Below the pieces are notes generated by a model, which ran no database searches, had not been told where the DNA came from, and saw only the letters and a list, made by a program, of their open reading frames with translations. The position numbers and the translations under genes were made by a program. Positions 52,293 to 60,173 of a stretch of 64,000 nt of DNA are shown in pieces. The stretch covers positions 1 to 64,000 of the forward strand of contig JAEEVG010000003.1 in assembly GCA_016290835.1 (NCBI GenBank). The letters are read 5' to 3'. The stretch is from Bacteroidales bacterium (GTDB lineage: Bacteria > Bacteroidota > Bacteroidia > Bacteroidales > UBA932). Each line of letters begins with the position of its first letter. The first letter of the stretch is position 1.

Positions 52293-52619
52293 ATGACCGA
52301 AGACTTTTCATTAATAGGGTTGTTTTATGCCGGGGGTATCTGGATTATGTTTATCCTGACACTTTTGGTGATATGTTTGTTCCTTGCGGCCTGGAAGAAA
52401 CCACAATGGGTCTTGTATATCGGGATTCTCTCATTGTCATTAGCTTTTATATATACCCTTTGTCGTATTTGTGCTGCTGGGGTGGCGATTCAAAAAACCG
52501 GGACGATTCCTCGCCCAGGAATTATCGGGGCTACTCTCTATCATTGGACCATTCCCCTCATATATGCTATGGGGATCTTTCTGATCTCTTTAATCCTGAA
52601 AATGCTTCGCAAGCAATAA
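52293..52619 (+). CDS. small polytopic membrane protein of unknown function
   Basis: A 108-residue protein with three or four transmembrane segments (GIWIMFILTLLVICLFLAA, WVLYIGILSLSLAFIYTL, TIPLIYAMGIFLISLILK) and no recognised domain. A box TATCTTCG lies about a dozen bases before its start. Its last 30 bases overlap the end of the convergent LytTR gene. Confidence 0.55.
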   Translation: MTEDFSLIGLFYAGGIWIMFILTLLVICLFLAAWKKPQWVLYIGILSLSLAFIYTLCRICAAGVAIQKTGTIPRPGIIGATLYHWTIPLIYAMGIFLISLILKMLRKQ

Positions 52620-53327
52620 TTGCACCGAGGCTTGGTAGGTTCTGGAAACCGGCAGTTCCTGGCCGCTTTCAAGCGTCACTGAACGAGGATTGACTTTAGA
52701 TATAGTCAACTTGTTGACCAGATAGGAACGGTGTATCCGGACAAAGCCCCGGGAAGACAGTTCCTGTTCCCATTTTGAAATAGGAATATAATTCTGATAC
52801 TCTGCCCCGTCTTTTGTGACAACCACCGTAAATGTATCTGATGACCGGATAAAAGAGATATCCGCCACGGAGACAAGTTCTCGGCCCACTTTTACTTCGT
52901 AATTCATCGGTTCTTCATCTGCGCCAGGTGGTGACTCGCAAGGAGCCCCCCCCCTTCGCCAAAGGACAAAATCACCCATAGGTAACAGGACCGCGATAGA
53001 AAGAATGAACAAGGGATGTGTCATCAAGGCGGGATAACCTATTAAATCATAGGTTTTTCTGGAATAGAAAACAATATATTGAACAAGGAACAATAAACAA
53101 AGTGAAAGAATACCACACGCAAGAATCGGGAGCACATTTCTGAGCGACCACTGTAGATCATTTTTATTGTTCCGCATGCAGAAATACATCAGCGTGGCTC
53201 CGGGAAGAATGGTCAAAGCAGAAATAACAGACTTAGCTCCCCTATACCCGAAGATCAGGAAAAAGCCCCAGAGCGCAATAACCGCAACAAACCAATACAG
53301 AATATGTTTAAGAAGTACGTGACGCAT
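52590..53327 (-). CDS. membrane-anchored LytTR-domain transcriptional regulator with a G9 tract
   Basis: About 245 residues: four transmembrane helices (roughly residues 9-125), a short linker, then a C-terminal LytTR DNA-binding domain (VSVADISFIRSSDTFTVVV, GFVRIHRSYLVNK, ELPVSRTYQ). ATG 53327 is preferred; ATG 53336 is also in frame but would sit on the predicted transcription start. The linker codons include nine consecutive G on the coding strand (52954-52946), so a one-base slip would remove the DNA-binding domain. The likely target is the repeat array at 48504-48558. Confidence 0.85.
   Translation of the reverse strand: MRHVLLKHILYWFVAVIALWGFFLIFGYRGAKSVISALTILPGATLMYFCMRNNKNDLQWSLRNVLPILACGILSLCLLFLVQYIVFYSRKTYDLIGYPALMTHPLFILSIAVLLPMGDFVLWRRGGAPCESPPGADEEPMNYEVKVGRELVSVADISFIRSSDTFTVVVTKDGAEYQNYIPISKWEQELSSRGFVRIHRSYLVNKLTISKVNPRSVTLESGQELPVSRTYQASVQLLLAKHFQD
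52946..52954 (-). repeat. nine-base homopolymeric G tract in the LytTR gene
   Basis: Nine C on the plus strand, nine G on the coding strand, encode part of the Arg-Gly-Gly linker between membrane and LytTR domains. Tracts of this length slip readily during replication in many bacteria and act as on/off switches. Confidence 0.8.
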
Positions 53328-53344
53328 TTTTATCATAAACTGGC

Positions 53345-53375
53345 CAAAAATACGAAATATTACATAGTTCGCAAA
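53345..53375 (-). promoter_or_regulatory. promoter of the LytTR regulator gene
   Basis: On the minus strand -33 TTTG (53375-53372), a 19-base spacer and -7 TATTTTTG (53352-53345) form a good consensus promoter. The predicted start, near 53340, leaves a very short leader. Confidence 0.7.
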
Positions 53376-53474
53376 TTATTGATTGAAATGGTCGTGATTT
53401 CCGCACTTTCACTGTTGCGTTCCCCGAAAGTGCTGATGCTTCTATCAGTTAACCTCGCTTGAAGAAATTTTTCT

Positions 53475-53482
53475 TATCTTTG
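53475..53482 (+). promoter_or_regulatory. -7 box before the 53509 lipoprotein gene
   Basis: TATCTTTG, 26 bases before the start codon, probably drives the 53509-56404 gene string including rpoN. A CACTTTC/GAAAGTG inverted repeat lies about 50-65 bases upstream. Confidence 0.5.
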
Positions 53483-53508
53483 TAGGATAGATTAGCGCAA
53501 GAATCCTG

Positions 53509-54000
53509 ATGAAGAGACTCAGCATACTCGTTTTTATCCTGCTCAGCCTGCTGCTGGCGGGCTGCAAGGGCAAATCCGTGAAGGACATCACGGTCACCTC
53601 GGTGCGCATTGTCTCGATCGTGCCCGAGGGACTCTCCGACCTGTCCGCGCTGGTGGAAGTGGGTATCCACAATCCCGCCCTTCCTTTCGAGGTCACGGAC
53701 CTGAAGGGCATGGCCCGCTATCAGGGGCAGGACGCCCTCGCCTTGAGCGCCGACCAGCTCATCGTCGCGGGCCATACCGACAAAGTGTACAGCATCCCCC
53801 TCAAAGGCCACATCGCCGAGGGCTTCAATCCCTTCCAGCTGCTCAAGCTTGTGAGCCGCGAATCCGACTACAGCGACGTGACTTTCACGGTCACGGGCCG
53901 GGTCGCCCTCCGCGGGGGGATTGGCAAGAATATTGAATTGAAAGACATCCCGTTGAGCAGTCTGCTCAAACAAGCCGATCCGCAAGCCGATGAAAAATAA
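53509..54000 (+). CDS. LEA/WHy-type small lipoprotein
   Basis: A 163-residue lipoprotein (signal ending LLAGC). The rest is a single beta-sandwich-like domain (DLSALVEVGIHNPALPFEVTDLKG, YSIPLKGHI) resembling the LEA type 2 / WHy fold found in many Bacteroidota lipoproteins of unknown function. The next gene starts 11 bases before its stop. Confidence 0.65.
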   Translation: MKRLSILVFILLSLLLAGCKGKSVKDITVTSVRIVSIVPEGLSDLSALVEVGIHNPALPFEVTDLKGMARYQGQDALALSADQLIVAGHTDKVYSIPLKGHIAEGFNPFQLLKLVSRESDYSDVTFTVTGRVALRGGIGKNIELKDIPLSSLLKQADPQADEK

Positions 54001-54529
54001 CAGATACATCCTCCTGCTGCTCGCCCTGCTGATCCTGCCGGGCCTGCACCTCTCCGCCCAGAACCTGGAGGAGGGGACTGACGAGATCGAACACACCGGG
54101 ACGGAGGTCCAGGTGGATTCGACCCTGCTGGGACGCGATATTTTCTCCGTCCTGCCCGAGGGCGTGGTCGTCCGCCAGAGTTCTGCCGTCCGCGCCGCGC
54201 TCAACCGCCAGGTCGCGGCCAACGCGGACAAGATCTACAACGGATTCCGCATCCGCCTGTATTTTGCCAGCAGCCGGACCGCCCGCGAAGAGTCCGCCGC
54301 GGTGATCCGCCGTTTCAACGCGATGTATCCCGGGATCCAGGCCTACCGTTCGTACGCCTCGCCCAATTTCAAGGTGACCGTCGGCAATTTCCGCACCCGC
54401 CTGGATGCGGAAGCCCTCCTCCGTCAGATCAAGGGCGACTTCCCGGATGCGTTCATCGTCCGGGAGCGCTTCAAATATCCTTCCATCGGCTGGGCGGACC
54501 TCCGCCCCGAAGAAATCCCCGTCCAGTAG
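53990..54529 (+). CDS. SPOR-domain protein
   Basis: A 179-residue secreted protein (signal ending LSAQ) with a central linker and a C-terminal SPOR-like repeat (GFRIRLYFASSRTAREESAAV, YASPNFKVTVGNFRTRLDAEALL), a fold that binds denuded peptidoglycan at division sites. The usual Bacteroidota context is an envelope or division protein. It overlaps the previous gene and its stop directly abuts the rpoN start. Confidence 0.75.
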   Translation: MKNNRYILLLLALLILPGLHLSAQNLEEGTDEIEHTGTEVQVDSTLLGRDIFSVLPEGVVVRQSSAVRAALNRQVAANADKIYNGFRIRLYFASSRTAREESAAVIRRFNAMYPGIQAYRSYASPNFKVTVGNFRTRLDAEALLRQIKGDFPDAFIVRERFKYPSIGWADLRPEEIPVQ

Positions 54530-55933
54530 ATGATCAAGCAAGGCCTCGAACTCAAACAGCAGCAGAAGCTCTCCCCGCTGCAGATCCAGACGATCAAGCT
54601 GATCGAACTCCCGATCCAGGAGCTTGAGCAGCGGATCCGTACGGAGCTGGAGGAGAATCCGGTGCTGGATGACTCGCCCGATCCGGACAAACCCGAAGAG
54701 GCCAAGGACATCTCGCTGGACGAGATCACGGACGAGGGGGATATCCCCGCCTACAAGACCCGCGTCAACAACTGGGGCAAGGATCCCCGGCCGGAATACA
54801 ATACCTTCTCCGTGCGGCAGAGTTTCACCCAGAGCCTGATGGATCAGCTGGGCTACCGCAACCTCACCCCCGAGCAGTACAACATCGCCGCCTTCGTGAT
54901 CGGTTCGCTCGACGCCGACGGCTATCTGCGCCGCGACATCGAGTCGCTGGTGGATGACATGGCCTTCCGGGCCGGCATCCAGACCGACGCCGACCAGGTG
55001 CTGGAGATGCTCCGGGTGATCCAGGATTTCGAGCCCTCCGGCGTGGGGGCGCGCGACCTGCGCGAATGCCTGCTGCTGCAGTTGCGCACGATGAAGCAGT
55101 CCCGCGACGTAATCAACGCCGAGCGCATCCTCCAGGACTATTTCCAGGAGTTCTCCAACAAGCATTTCCAGAAGATCATGTCCCGCCTGGGCTTGTCGGA
55201 GGAAGAGCTCAAACGGGCGATGGGACGCATCGTCAAGCTCAATCCCGCTCCGGGCGGCGAGGTGGACTACACCTACACCGACCAGGCGCAGCAGATCGTC
55301 CCGGACTTCGTGCTGGAGGAGCGGGACGGCAAGCTCTCGTTCTCGATGCCCCGCTTCTCCGTGCCCGAACTGCGGGTCAACAAGAAATACGCGGACCTGC
55401 TGATCGAGGCCCGCGGCTCCTCGGAACGCGCCCAGAAAGAGGCCGCTACCTTCGTGCGCCAGAAACTGGACTCCGCCAAGTGGTTCGTGGAGGCGCTCAA
55501 GCAGCGGCAGAACACGCTCAACAAGACGATGTCCGCCATCCTCGACTACCAACAGGAGTATTTCCTCTCGGGCGACGAAGCCGACCTCAAGCCGATGGTC
55601 CTCAAGGATATCGCCGAGCGGACCGGTTTCGACATCTCCACGATTTCCCGCGTGGTCAACAGCAAGTACATCGAGACCTATTTCGGCATCTTCCCGCTCA
55701 AGTACTTCTTCTCCGAGGGAATGGAGAACAAGGAAGGGGAGGAGGTGTCCACCCGCGAGCTCAAGAAGGCCCTGCAGGAGTGCGTGGACGCTGAAGACAA
55801 GCGCAAACCGCTCACCGACGAGCAGCTGGTCGAGCAGATGGGCGCGCGCGGCTACAAGGTCGCACGCCGTACCATCGCCAAGTACCGCGGGCAGCTCGGC
55901 ATTCCGCTGGCCCGCTGGCGCAAAAAACTCTAG
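54530..55933 (+). CDS. rpoN: RNA polymerase sigma-54 factor
   Basis: A 467-residue sigma-54. Region I is Gln/Leu-rich (QGLELKQQQKLSPLQIQTIKLIELP), region II acidic, and the core-binding and DNA-binding region III ends with the RpoN box ARRTIAKYR before GIPLARWRKK. It would need AAA+ enhancer-binding activators, none of which are in this window. The start codon follows directly on the previous stop. Confidence 0.95.
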   Translation: MIKQGLELKQQQKLSPLQIQTIKLIELPIQELEQRIRTELEENPVLDDSPDPDKPEEAKDISLDEITDEGDIPAYKTRVNNWGKDPRPEYNTFSVRQSFTQSLMDQLGYRNLTPEQYNIAAFVIGSLDADGYLRRDIESLVDDMAFRAGIQTDADQVLEMLRVIQDFEPSGVGARDLRECLLLQLRTMKQSRDVINAERILQDYFQEFSNKHFQKIMSRLGLSEEELKRAMGRIVKLNPAPGGEVDYTYTDQAQQIVPDFVLEERDGKLSFSMPRFSVPELRVNKKYADLLIEARGSSERAQKEAATFVRQKLDSAKWFVEALKQRQNTLNKTMSAILDYQQEYFLSGDEADLKPMVLKDIAERTGFDISTISRVVNSKYIETYFGIFPLKYFFSEGMENKEGEEVSTRELKKALQECVDAEDKRKPLTDEQLVEQMGARGYKVARRTIAKYRGQLGIPLARWRKKL

Positions 55934-55936
55934 CCG

Positions 55937-56404
55937 ATGAAGAAAACCCGGGACCGCGGCATACCCGACATCCTGCAGTTCAAGCGGATGCTCCGGGACA
56001 AAGGACTCAGGGCCACGCCCCAGCGCCTGGCCGTTCACGAGGCCATGCGGGTGCTGGGCCACGCCAGCGCGGACGAAGTGGCCGCGTTCATCTCCGCCCA
56101 GGGCGCCACGCCTGTGTCCCCGGCTTCCGTTTACAACATCCTCGCGATGCTCTCGGACCTGCAGATCTATGACCGCCGCTCCGGACGGGGCGGCAAGATG
56201 GTGTTCGACGTCCGCGTCGGCCGGCACCTCCATCTCTACGACACCAGCAACCAGATCTGGCAGGACCTCGACGACGAGGAACTCCTCAACTGGATGGAGG
56301 CGCATTTCAAGGGACGTCGCTTCCGCGGCTACAAGATCGACGGTTTCGAGGTGCAGCTGCTCTGCCACCCGACCCGCCGGCGGGGCGTGGAGAAGAAAGC
56401 GTAA
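55937..56404 (+). CDS. Fur family regulator lacking zinc cysteines
   Basis: A 155-residue winged-helix protein of the Fur/PerR family (LRDKGLRATPQRLAVHEAMR, SPASVYNILAMLSDLQIYDRR). The regulatory half keeps HLHLYD and a late His, but the CxxC pairs that hold structural zinc in Fur are absent (DTSNQIWQDL in place of the first pair). PerR-like function is possible. It sits between rpoN (three-base gap) and trxB, suggesting a redox link. Confidence 0.82.
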   Translation: MKKTRDRGIPDILQFKRMLRDKGLRATPQRLAVHEAMRVLGHASADEVAAFISAQGATPVSPASVYNILAMLSDLQIYDRRSGRGGKMVFDVRVGRHLHLYDTSNQIWQDLDDEELLNWMEAHFKGRRFRGYKIDGFEVQLLCHPTRRRGVEKKA

Positions 56405-56412
56405 AAAATATG

Positions 56413-56420
56413 TATCTTTG
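56413..56420 (+). promoter_or_regulatory. -7 box of trxB
   Basis: TATCTTTG ends nine bases before the trxB start codon, in the short gap after the Fur-family gene. Confidence 0.5.
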
Positions 56421-56429
56421 CGTTTTGAA

Positions 56430-57356
56430 ATGAATATGGAACACATCAGATGCCTGATCATCGGTGGCGGCCCTGCGGGCTACACCGCTGCGATATATGC
56501 CTGCCGGGCCGGGCTTTCCCCCGTTCTGTACGAGGGCCTGACCCCCGGCGGACAGCTCACCACCACGACCGTGGTCGAGAATTATCCCGGTTTCCCGGGG
56601 GGCGTGGATGCCAATCAGCTGATGAACGACATGCGCGAGCAGGCCGTCCGGCTGGGGGCCGACGTCCGCCGCGGCGTCGTCACGGCGGCCGACCTGGGCG
56701 TCCGCCCGTTCCGCCTGACGGTGGACGGAAGCGTGGAGCTCGAAGCCGATGCCGTCATCATCGCCACCGGCGCCACGGCCCGCTATCTCGGACTTCCCTC
56801 GGAGGAGAAGTTCAAGGGCCTGGGCGTGTCGGCCTGCGCGACCTGCGACGGCTTCTTCTACCGCCGCAAGGACGTGGCGGTGGTGGGCGGCGGCGATACC
56901 GCCTGCGAGGAGGCGACTTATCTCGCCGGCCTGTGCCGCAAGGTCTATATGATCGTGCGCCGCGACGTGCTGCGGGCCTCCGAGGCCATGCAGGAGCGCG
57001 TGCGCAATACCCCCAACATCGAGATCCTGTGGAATTGCAACACCCAGGAAGTTCTCGGGGATGCCTCCGGCGTGACGGGCGCCCGCCTGCTGCGCAAGAA
57101 TGGCGAGGTTTTTGATATAGCAGTGGACGGCTTCTTCCTCGCGATCGGGCACCATCCCGCTTCCGAGCTTTTCGCTCCCTGGGTGGCGACCGACGAGGCC
57201 GGATATATCCTCACCGACGGTGCCGGCAGCCGCACCTCTGTGGAGGGCGTTTTCGCGGCCGGGGACGTACAGGATCCGCACTACCGCCAGGCAGTCAACG
57301 CCGCCGCGTCGGGATGCCGGGCCGCGCTGGATGCCGAAAAATATTTGAAACGATGA
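56430..57356 (+). CDS. trxB: thioredoxin-disulfide reductase
   Basis: A 308-residue FAD/NADPH enzyme that reduces thioredoxin, and so probably feeds the peroxidases at the left end of the window. GGGPAGYTAAIYACRAG (FAD), the redox CATC in SACATCDG, VVGGGDTACEEA (NADPH) and GVFAAGDVQDP are present. ATG 56430 and 56436 are both possible starts. The stop overlaps the bamD start as ATGA. Confidence 0.95.
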   Translation: MNMEHIRCLIIGGGPAGYTAAIYACRAGLSPVLYEGLTPGGQLTTTTVVENYPGFPGGVDANQLMNDMREQAVRLGADVRRGVVTAADLGVRPFRLTVDGSVELEADAVIIATGATARYLGLPSEEKFKGLGVSACATCDGFFYRRKDVAVVGGGDTACEEATYLAGLCRKVYMIVRRDVLRASEAMQERVRNTPNIEILWNCNTQEVLGDASGVTGARLLRKNGEVFDIAVDGFFLAIGHHPASELFAPWVATDEAGYILTDGAGSRTSVEGVFAAGDVQDPHYRQAVNAAASGCRAALDAEKYLKR

Positions 57357-58144
57357 AAAAATCCACCCTCTTCCTCCTGGTCCTGCTCGTGATTGCCGGC
57401 GTGTCCGCCTGCAAGTCCCAGTATGACCGCATACTCGAGAGCAACGACGTGGACGTCAAGTACGATGCCGCTTTCGAGTATTTCAACAACGGCAAGTACA
57501 CCCGCGCCGCCCAGATCTTCGAGTCCCTCTCCCTGCTGACCAACGGCATGGAGCGCCACGATACCGTGCTGTACTATCTCGGTCTGAGCAACTACTCCAA
57601 CAAGGATTTCTATACGGCGGAGACCAACTTCAAGCAGTATCTGGACTATTTCCCGCAGGGCGCCTTCGCGAATAACGCCGAGTTCTTCCGGGTGGACTGC
57701 CTCTACCGGGCCACGCTCCGCTATGAGCTGGACCAGACGCCCACCTATACGGCCATCACCGCGATGGGTGAATATCTGGCCAACCACCCCACGGGGATCA
57801 ACGCCGACATCTGCCGCCACTGGATGGAGGAACTGAGCGAGCGCCTGGACCGCAAGGCCTTCGAGAATGCCCGCCTGTACTACAAGATGGAGGACTACAT
57901 GGCCTCCCGCGTGGCGCTCCGCAACGTCCTCAAGAACAATGCGGACAACGTCTTCCGCGAGGATATCCTCTACTACACGGCGATGTCCTCCTATCGCTAT
58001 GCTTTGTTGAGCGTGAAGGATAAGCAGAAGGAGCGCTACCTCGTCTTCCAGGACGATTATCTCAACTTCGTGGGCGAATTCCCCGAGTCCTCCTATCGCA
58101 AGGAGCTGGACGCCCTTTACAACAAGGTGAAAGAAAATAATTGA
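57353..58144 (+). CDS. bamD: outer-membrane assembly lipoprotein BamD
   Basis: A 263-residue lipoprotein (signal ending GVSAC) made of TPR-like helices (YDAAFEYFNNGKYTRAAQIFESL, YYLGLSNYSNKDFYTAETNFKQYL, FFRVDCLYR), the accessory subunit of the BAM complex. ATG 57353 gives the signal peptide and overlaps the trxB stop. Confidence 0.92.
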   Translation: MKKSTLFLLVLLVIAGVSACKSQYDRILESNDVDVKYDAAFEYFNNGKYTRAAQIFESLSLLTNGMERHDTVLYYLGLSNYSNKDFYTAETNFKQYLDYFPQGAFANNAEFFRVDCLYRATLRYELDQTPTYTAITAMGEYLANHPTGINADICRHWMEELSERLDRKAFENARLYYKMEDYMASRVALRNVLKNNADNVFREDILYYTAMSSYRYALLSVKDKQKERYLVFQDDYLNFVGEFPESSYRKELDALYNKVKENN

Positions 58145-58177
58145 AACTTTTTCCCGGGATTCTCTCGTACTCCTAGT

Positions 58178-58498
58178 ATGGAAAAGAAAATACCGACCAA
58201 TACCATTACGCGGGACATCAAGGATCTCGCCGCCCCGACGGGCAACATCTACGAAACTGTCGTCATCCTGTCCAAGCGCGCCAACCAGATCGCGCTGGCC
58301 GAGAAGAAGGAGCTTGCCAAGAAGCTCGAGGATTTCCGCGGCGAGCGGGACACGATGGATGAGATCTTCGAAAACAAGGAGCAGATTGAAATCTCCAAAT
58401 ACTACGAGCGCCAGCCCAAGCCGGATCTCGTGGCCATCTCTGAATTCGAGGACGGAGAACTCTATTACCGGGTAGCCCAGGAAGACGGTGCTGCGTAG
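58178..58498 (+). CDS. rpoZ: RNA polymerase omega/Rpb6-type subunit
   Basis: A 106-residue protein with the omega-like TRDIKDLAAPTGNIYETVVILSKRANQIA segment, in the Bacteroidota Rpb6-like form that has an extra C-terminal tail (YYERQPKPDLVAISEFE). It stabilises the beta-prime subunit. Located between bamD and recN, the usual neighbourhood in Bacteroidota. Its end overlaps the recN start by 11 bases. Confidence 0.85.
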   Translation: MEKKIPTNTITRDIKDLAAPTGNIYETVVILSKRANQIALAEKKELAKKLEDFRGERDTMDEIFENKEQIEISKYYERQPKPDLVAISEFEDGELYYRVAQEDGAA

Positions 58499-60152
58499 CC
58501 TCCATATCGAGCACTACATATTGATCGACGCTCTGGATATCACGTTTCCGGAGGGTCTGGTCATTATCACGGGCCAGACGGGCGCCGGCAAGTCCATCTT
58601 GCTGGGCGCCCTGTCCCTGCTGGCCGGGGGCCGCAGCGATGCTTCCCTGATCTCCGAGGGGGCGGATTCCTGCGTGGTCGAGGCGCTGTTCGACGGTTCC
58701 GGAGAGGAGATCGACGCCTTGCTGCGCGAGGCGGATGTCGAAGAGGATGGGGGCCGCCTGCTGATCCGGCGGGTGGTGTCCCGCTCCGGGCGCTCGCGCA
58801 GTTTCGTCAACGACTGCCCCGTGCCGCTGTCCCTGCTGCAGGAGGTGGCGGGCCGTCTGGTGGACATCCACTCCCAGCACAAGAGCCTGCTGCTGACCGA
58901 CCCGCGCTTCCAGCTCTCCGTACTGGACCATTTTGCCGGCAACAGCGCCCTCCTGGGGGAATGCCGCACGGTCTGGCGCGCCCTGCAGGGCTGCCGCACG
59001 CAGTTGTCCAGGGCTCGCGAGGAGCGGGACCGCCTGCTCGCCGACCGGGACTACAACGAGGCCCAGTGGCGCCAGCTGGAGGAGGCCGCCCTGGTGAGCG
59101 GGGAGATCGAAGCCCTGGAAGAAGAAGAGCGCAGCCTCTCGAATGCGGGACAGATCCGGGAAAGCCTGGCGCGGGCCCTCGACCCGTTCGCCCCTGCGGG
59201 GGACGGACCGGGGCTGAGCGCTTCGCTCAAGGATGCCGCCCGCCAGCTGGAGCACATTTCCCGCTACCTGGGCGCCGCTTCTTCGCTGGGGGAGCGTCTT
59301 GAGTCCGTCCGGATCGAACTGGACGACATCGAGGGCGAGCTGGAGGATCTCTTCCGGCGCATCGATGTCTCCCCGGCGCGTCTCGAGCAGGTTGCTGACC
59401 GGCTCTCTCGCCTCCAGACCCTGCTCAAGAAACACAACTGCCGGACCATCGAGGAATTGATCGCGGTGCGGGAACGTTATAACGAAATGCTTTTCGACGC
59501 CACGGCCGTCGAGGACCGCATCGCCCGGCTCGAAGCCGAGGAGCAGGGCTGCGCCGCCCGCTACGCCTCCGCCCGCAGCGCGCTCCGCGTGGCGCGCCTC
59601 GCTGCCGCTCCCCGCTTTGCGGAGTCCATCACCGGGTCCCTGCGCTACCTGGAGCTCGACCGCGCCGTGTTCTCGGTGAGCCTGGTGGCCGCTCCCGAGG
59701 GCGAGACCGGCGCCGACCGGGTCGCCTTCCTTTTCTCCGCCACCGGCGGGACGCCCGCAGAGGTCTCCAAATGCGCCTCCGGCGGCGAACTCTCCCGTAT
59801 CATGCTCTGCCTCAAGGAGATGATGGCCCGTTATGTCGGGATGCCGACCCAGATCTTCGACGAGATCGATGCCGGGGTCAGCGGGAGTGTCGCGGACAAG
59901 ATGGGCCGCCTGATCTGTGCGATGGGCCGCGATATGCAGGTGTTCTCGATTACACACCTGCCCCAGGTGGCGGCCAAGGGAGAAGCCCATTTCGTGGTCT
60001 CCAAACAGACCGGTCCCGACGGACGGACCCGTTCCGGCATACACCCGGTTACGGGGGAGGAACGCACGATGGAGATCGCCCGCCTGCTCAGCGGCGAGAC
60101 CATTACGCCCGAAGCCGTACAGAACGCGCGCGTTCTCCTGTCCGGGAAATAA
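58488..60152 (+). CDS. recN: DNA repair protein RecN
   Basis: A 554-residue SMC-like ATPase for double-strand-break repair. Walker A GQTGAGKS (about residues 29-36), a coiled-coil middle, the signature CASGGELSRIMLCLK and Walker B QIFDEIDAGVSG. The start is a GTG at 58488, inside the end of the omega gene, giving the usual (M)LRSLHIEHYILID N-terminus. Confidence 0.95.
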   Translation: MLRSLHIEHYILIDALDITFPEGLVIITGQTGAGKSILLGALSLLAGGRSDASLISEGADSCVVEALFDGSGEEIDALLREADVEEDGGRLLIRRVVSRSGRSRSFVNDCPVPLSLLQEVAGRLVDIHSQHKSLLLTDPRFQLSVLDHFAGNSALLGECRTVWRALQGCRTQLSRAREERDRLLADRDYNEAQWRQLEEAALVSGEIEALEEEERSLSNAGQIRESLARALDPFAPAGDGPGLSASLKDAARQLEHISRYLGAASSLGERLESVRIELDDIEGELEDLFRRIDVSPARLEQVADRLSRLQTLLKKHNCRTIEELIAVRERYNEMLFDATAVEDRIARLEAEEQGCAARYASARSALRVARLAAAPRFAESITGSLRYLELDRAVFSVSLVAAPEGETGADRVAFLFSATGGTPAEVSKCASGGELSRIMLCLKEMMARYVGMPTQIFDEIDAGVSGSVADKMGRLICAMGRDMQVFSITHLPQVAAKGEAHFVVSKQTGPDGRTRSGIHPVTGEERTMEIARLLSGETITPEAVQNARVLLSGK

Positions 60153-60173
60153 TCCTTACTTCAAATTGCTGTT

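Noticed and set aside
53966..56461. 831-codon open frame on the minus strand across rpoN
   Set aside because: Antisense to rpoN and neighbours and without family features.
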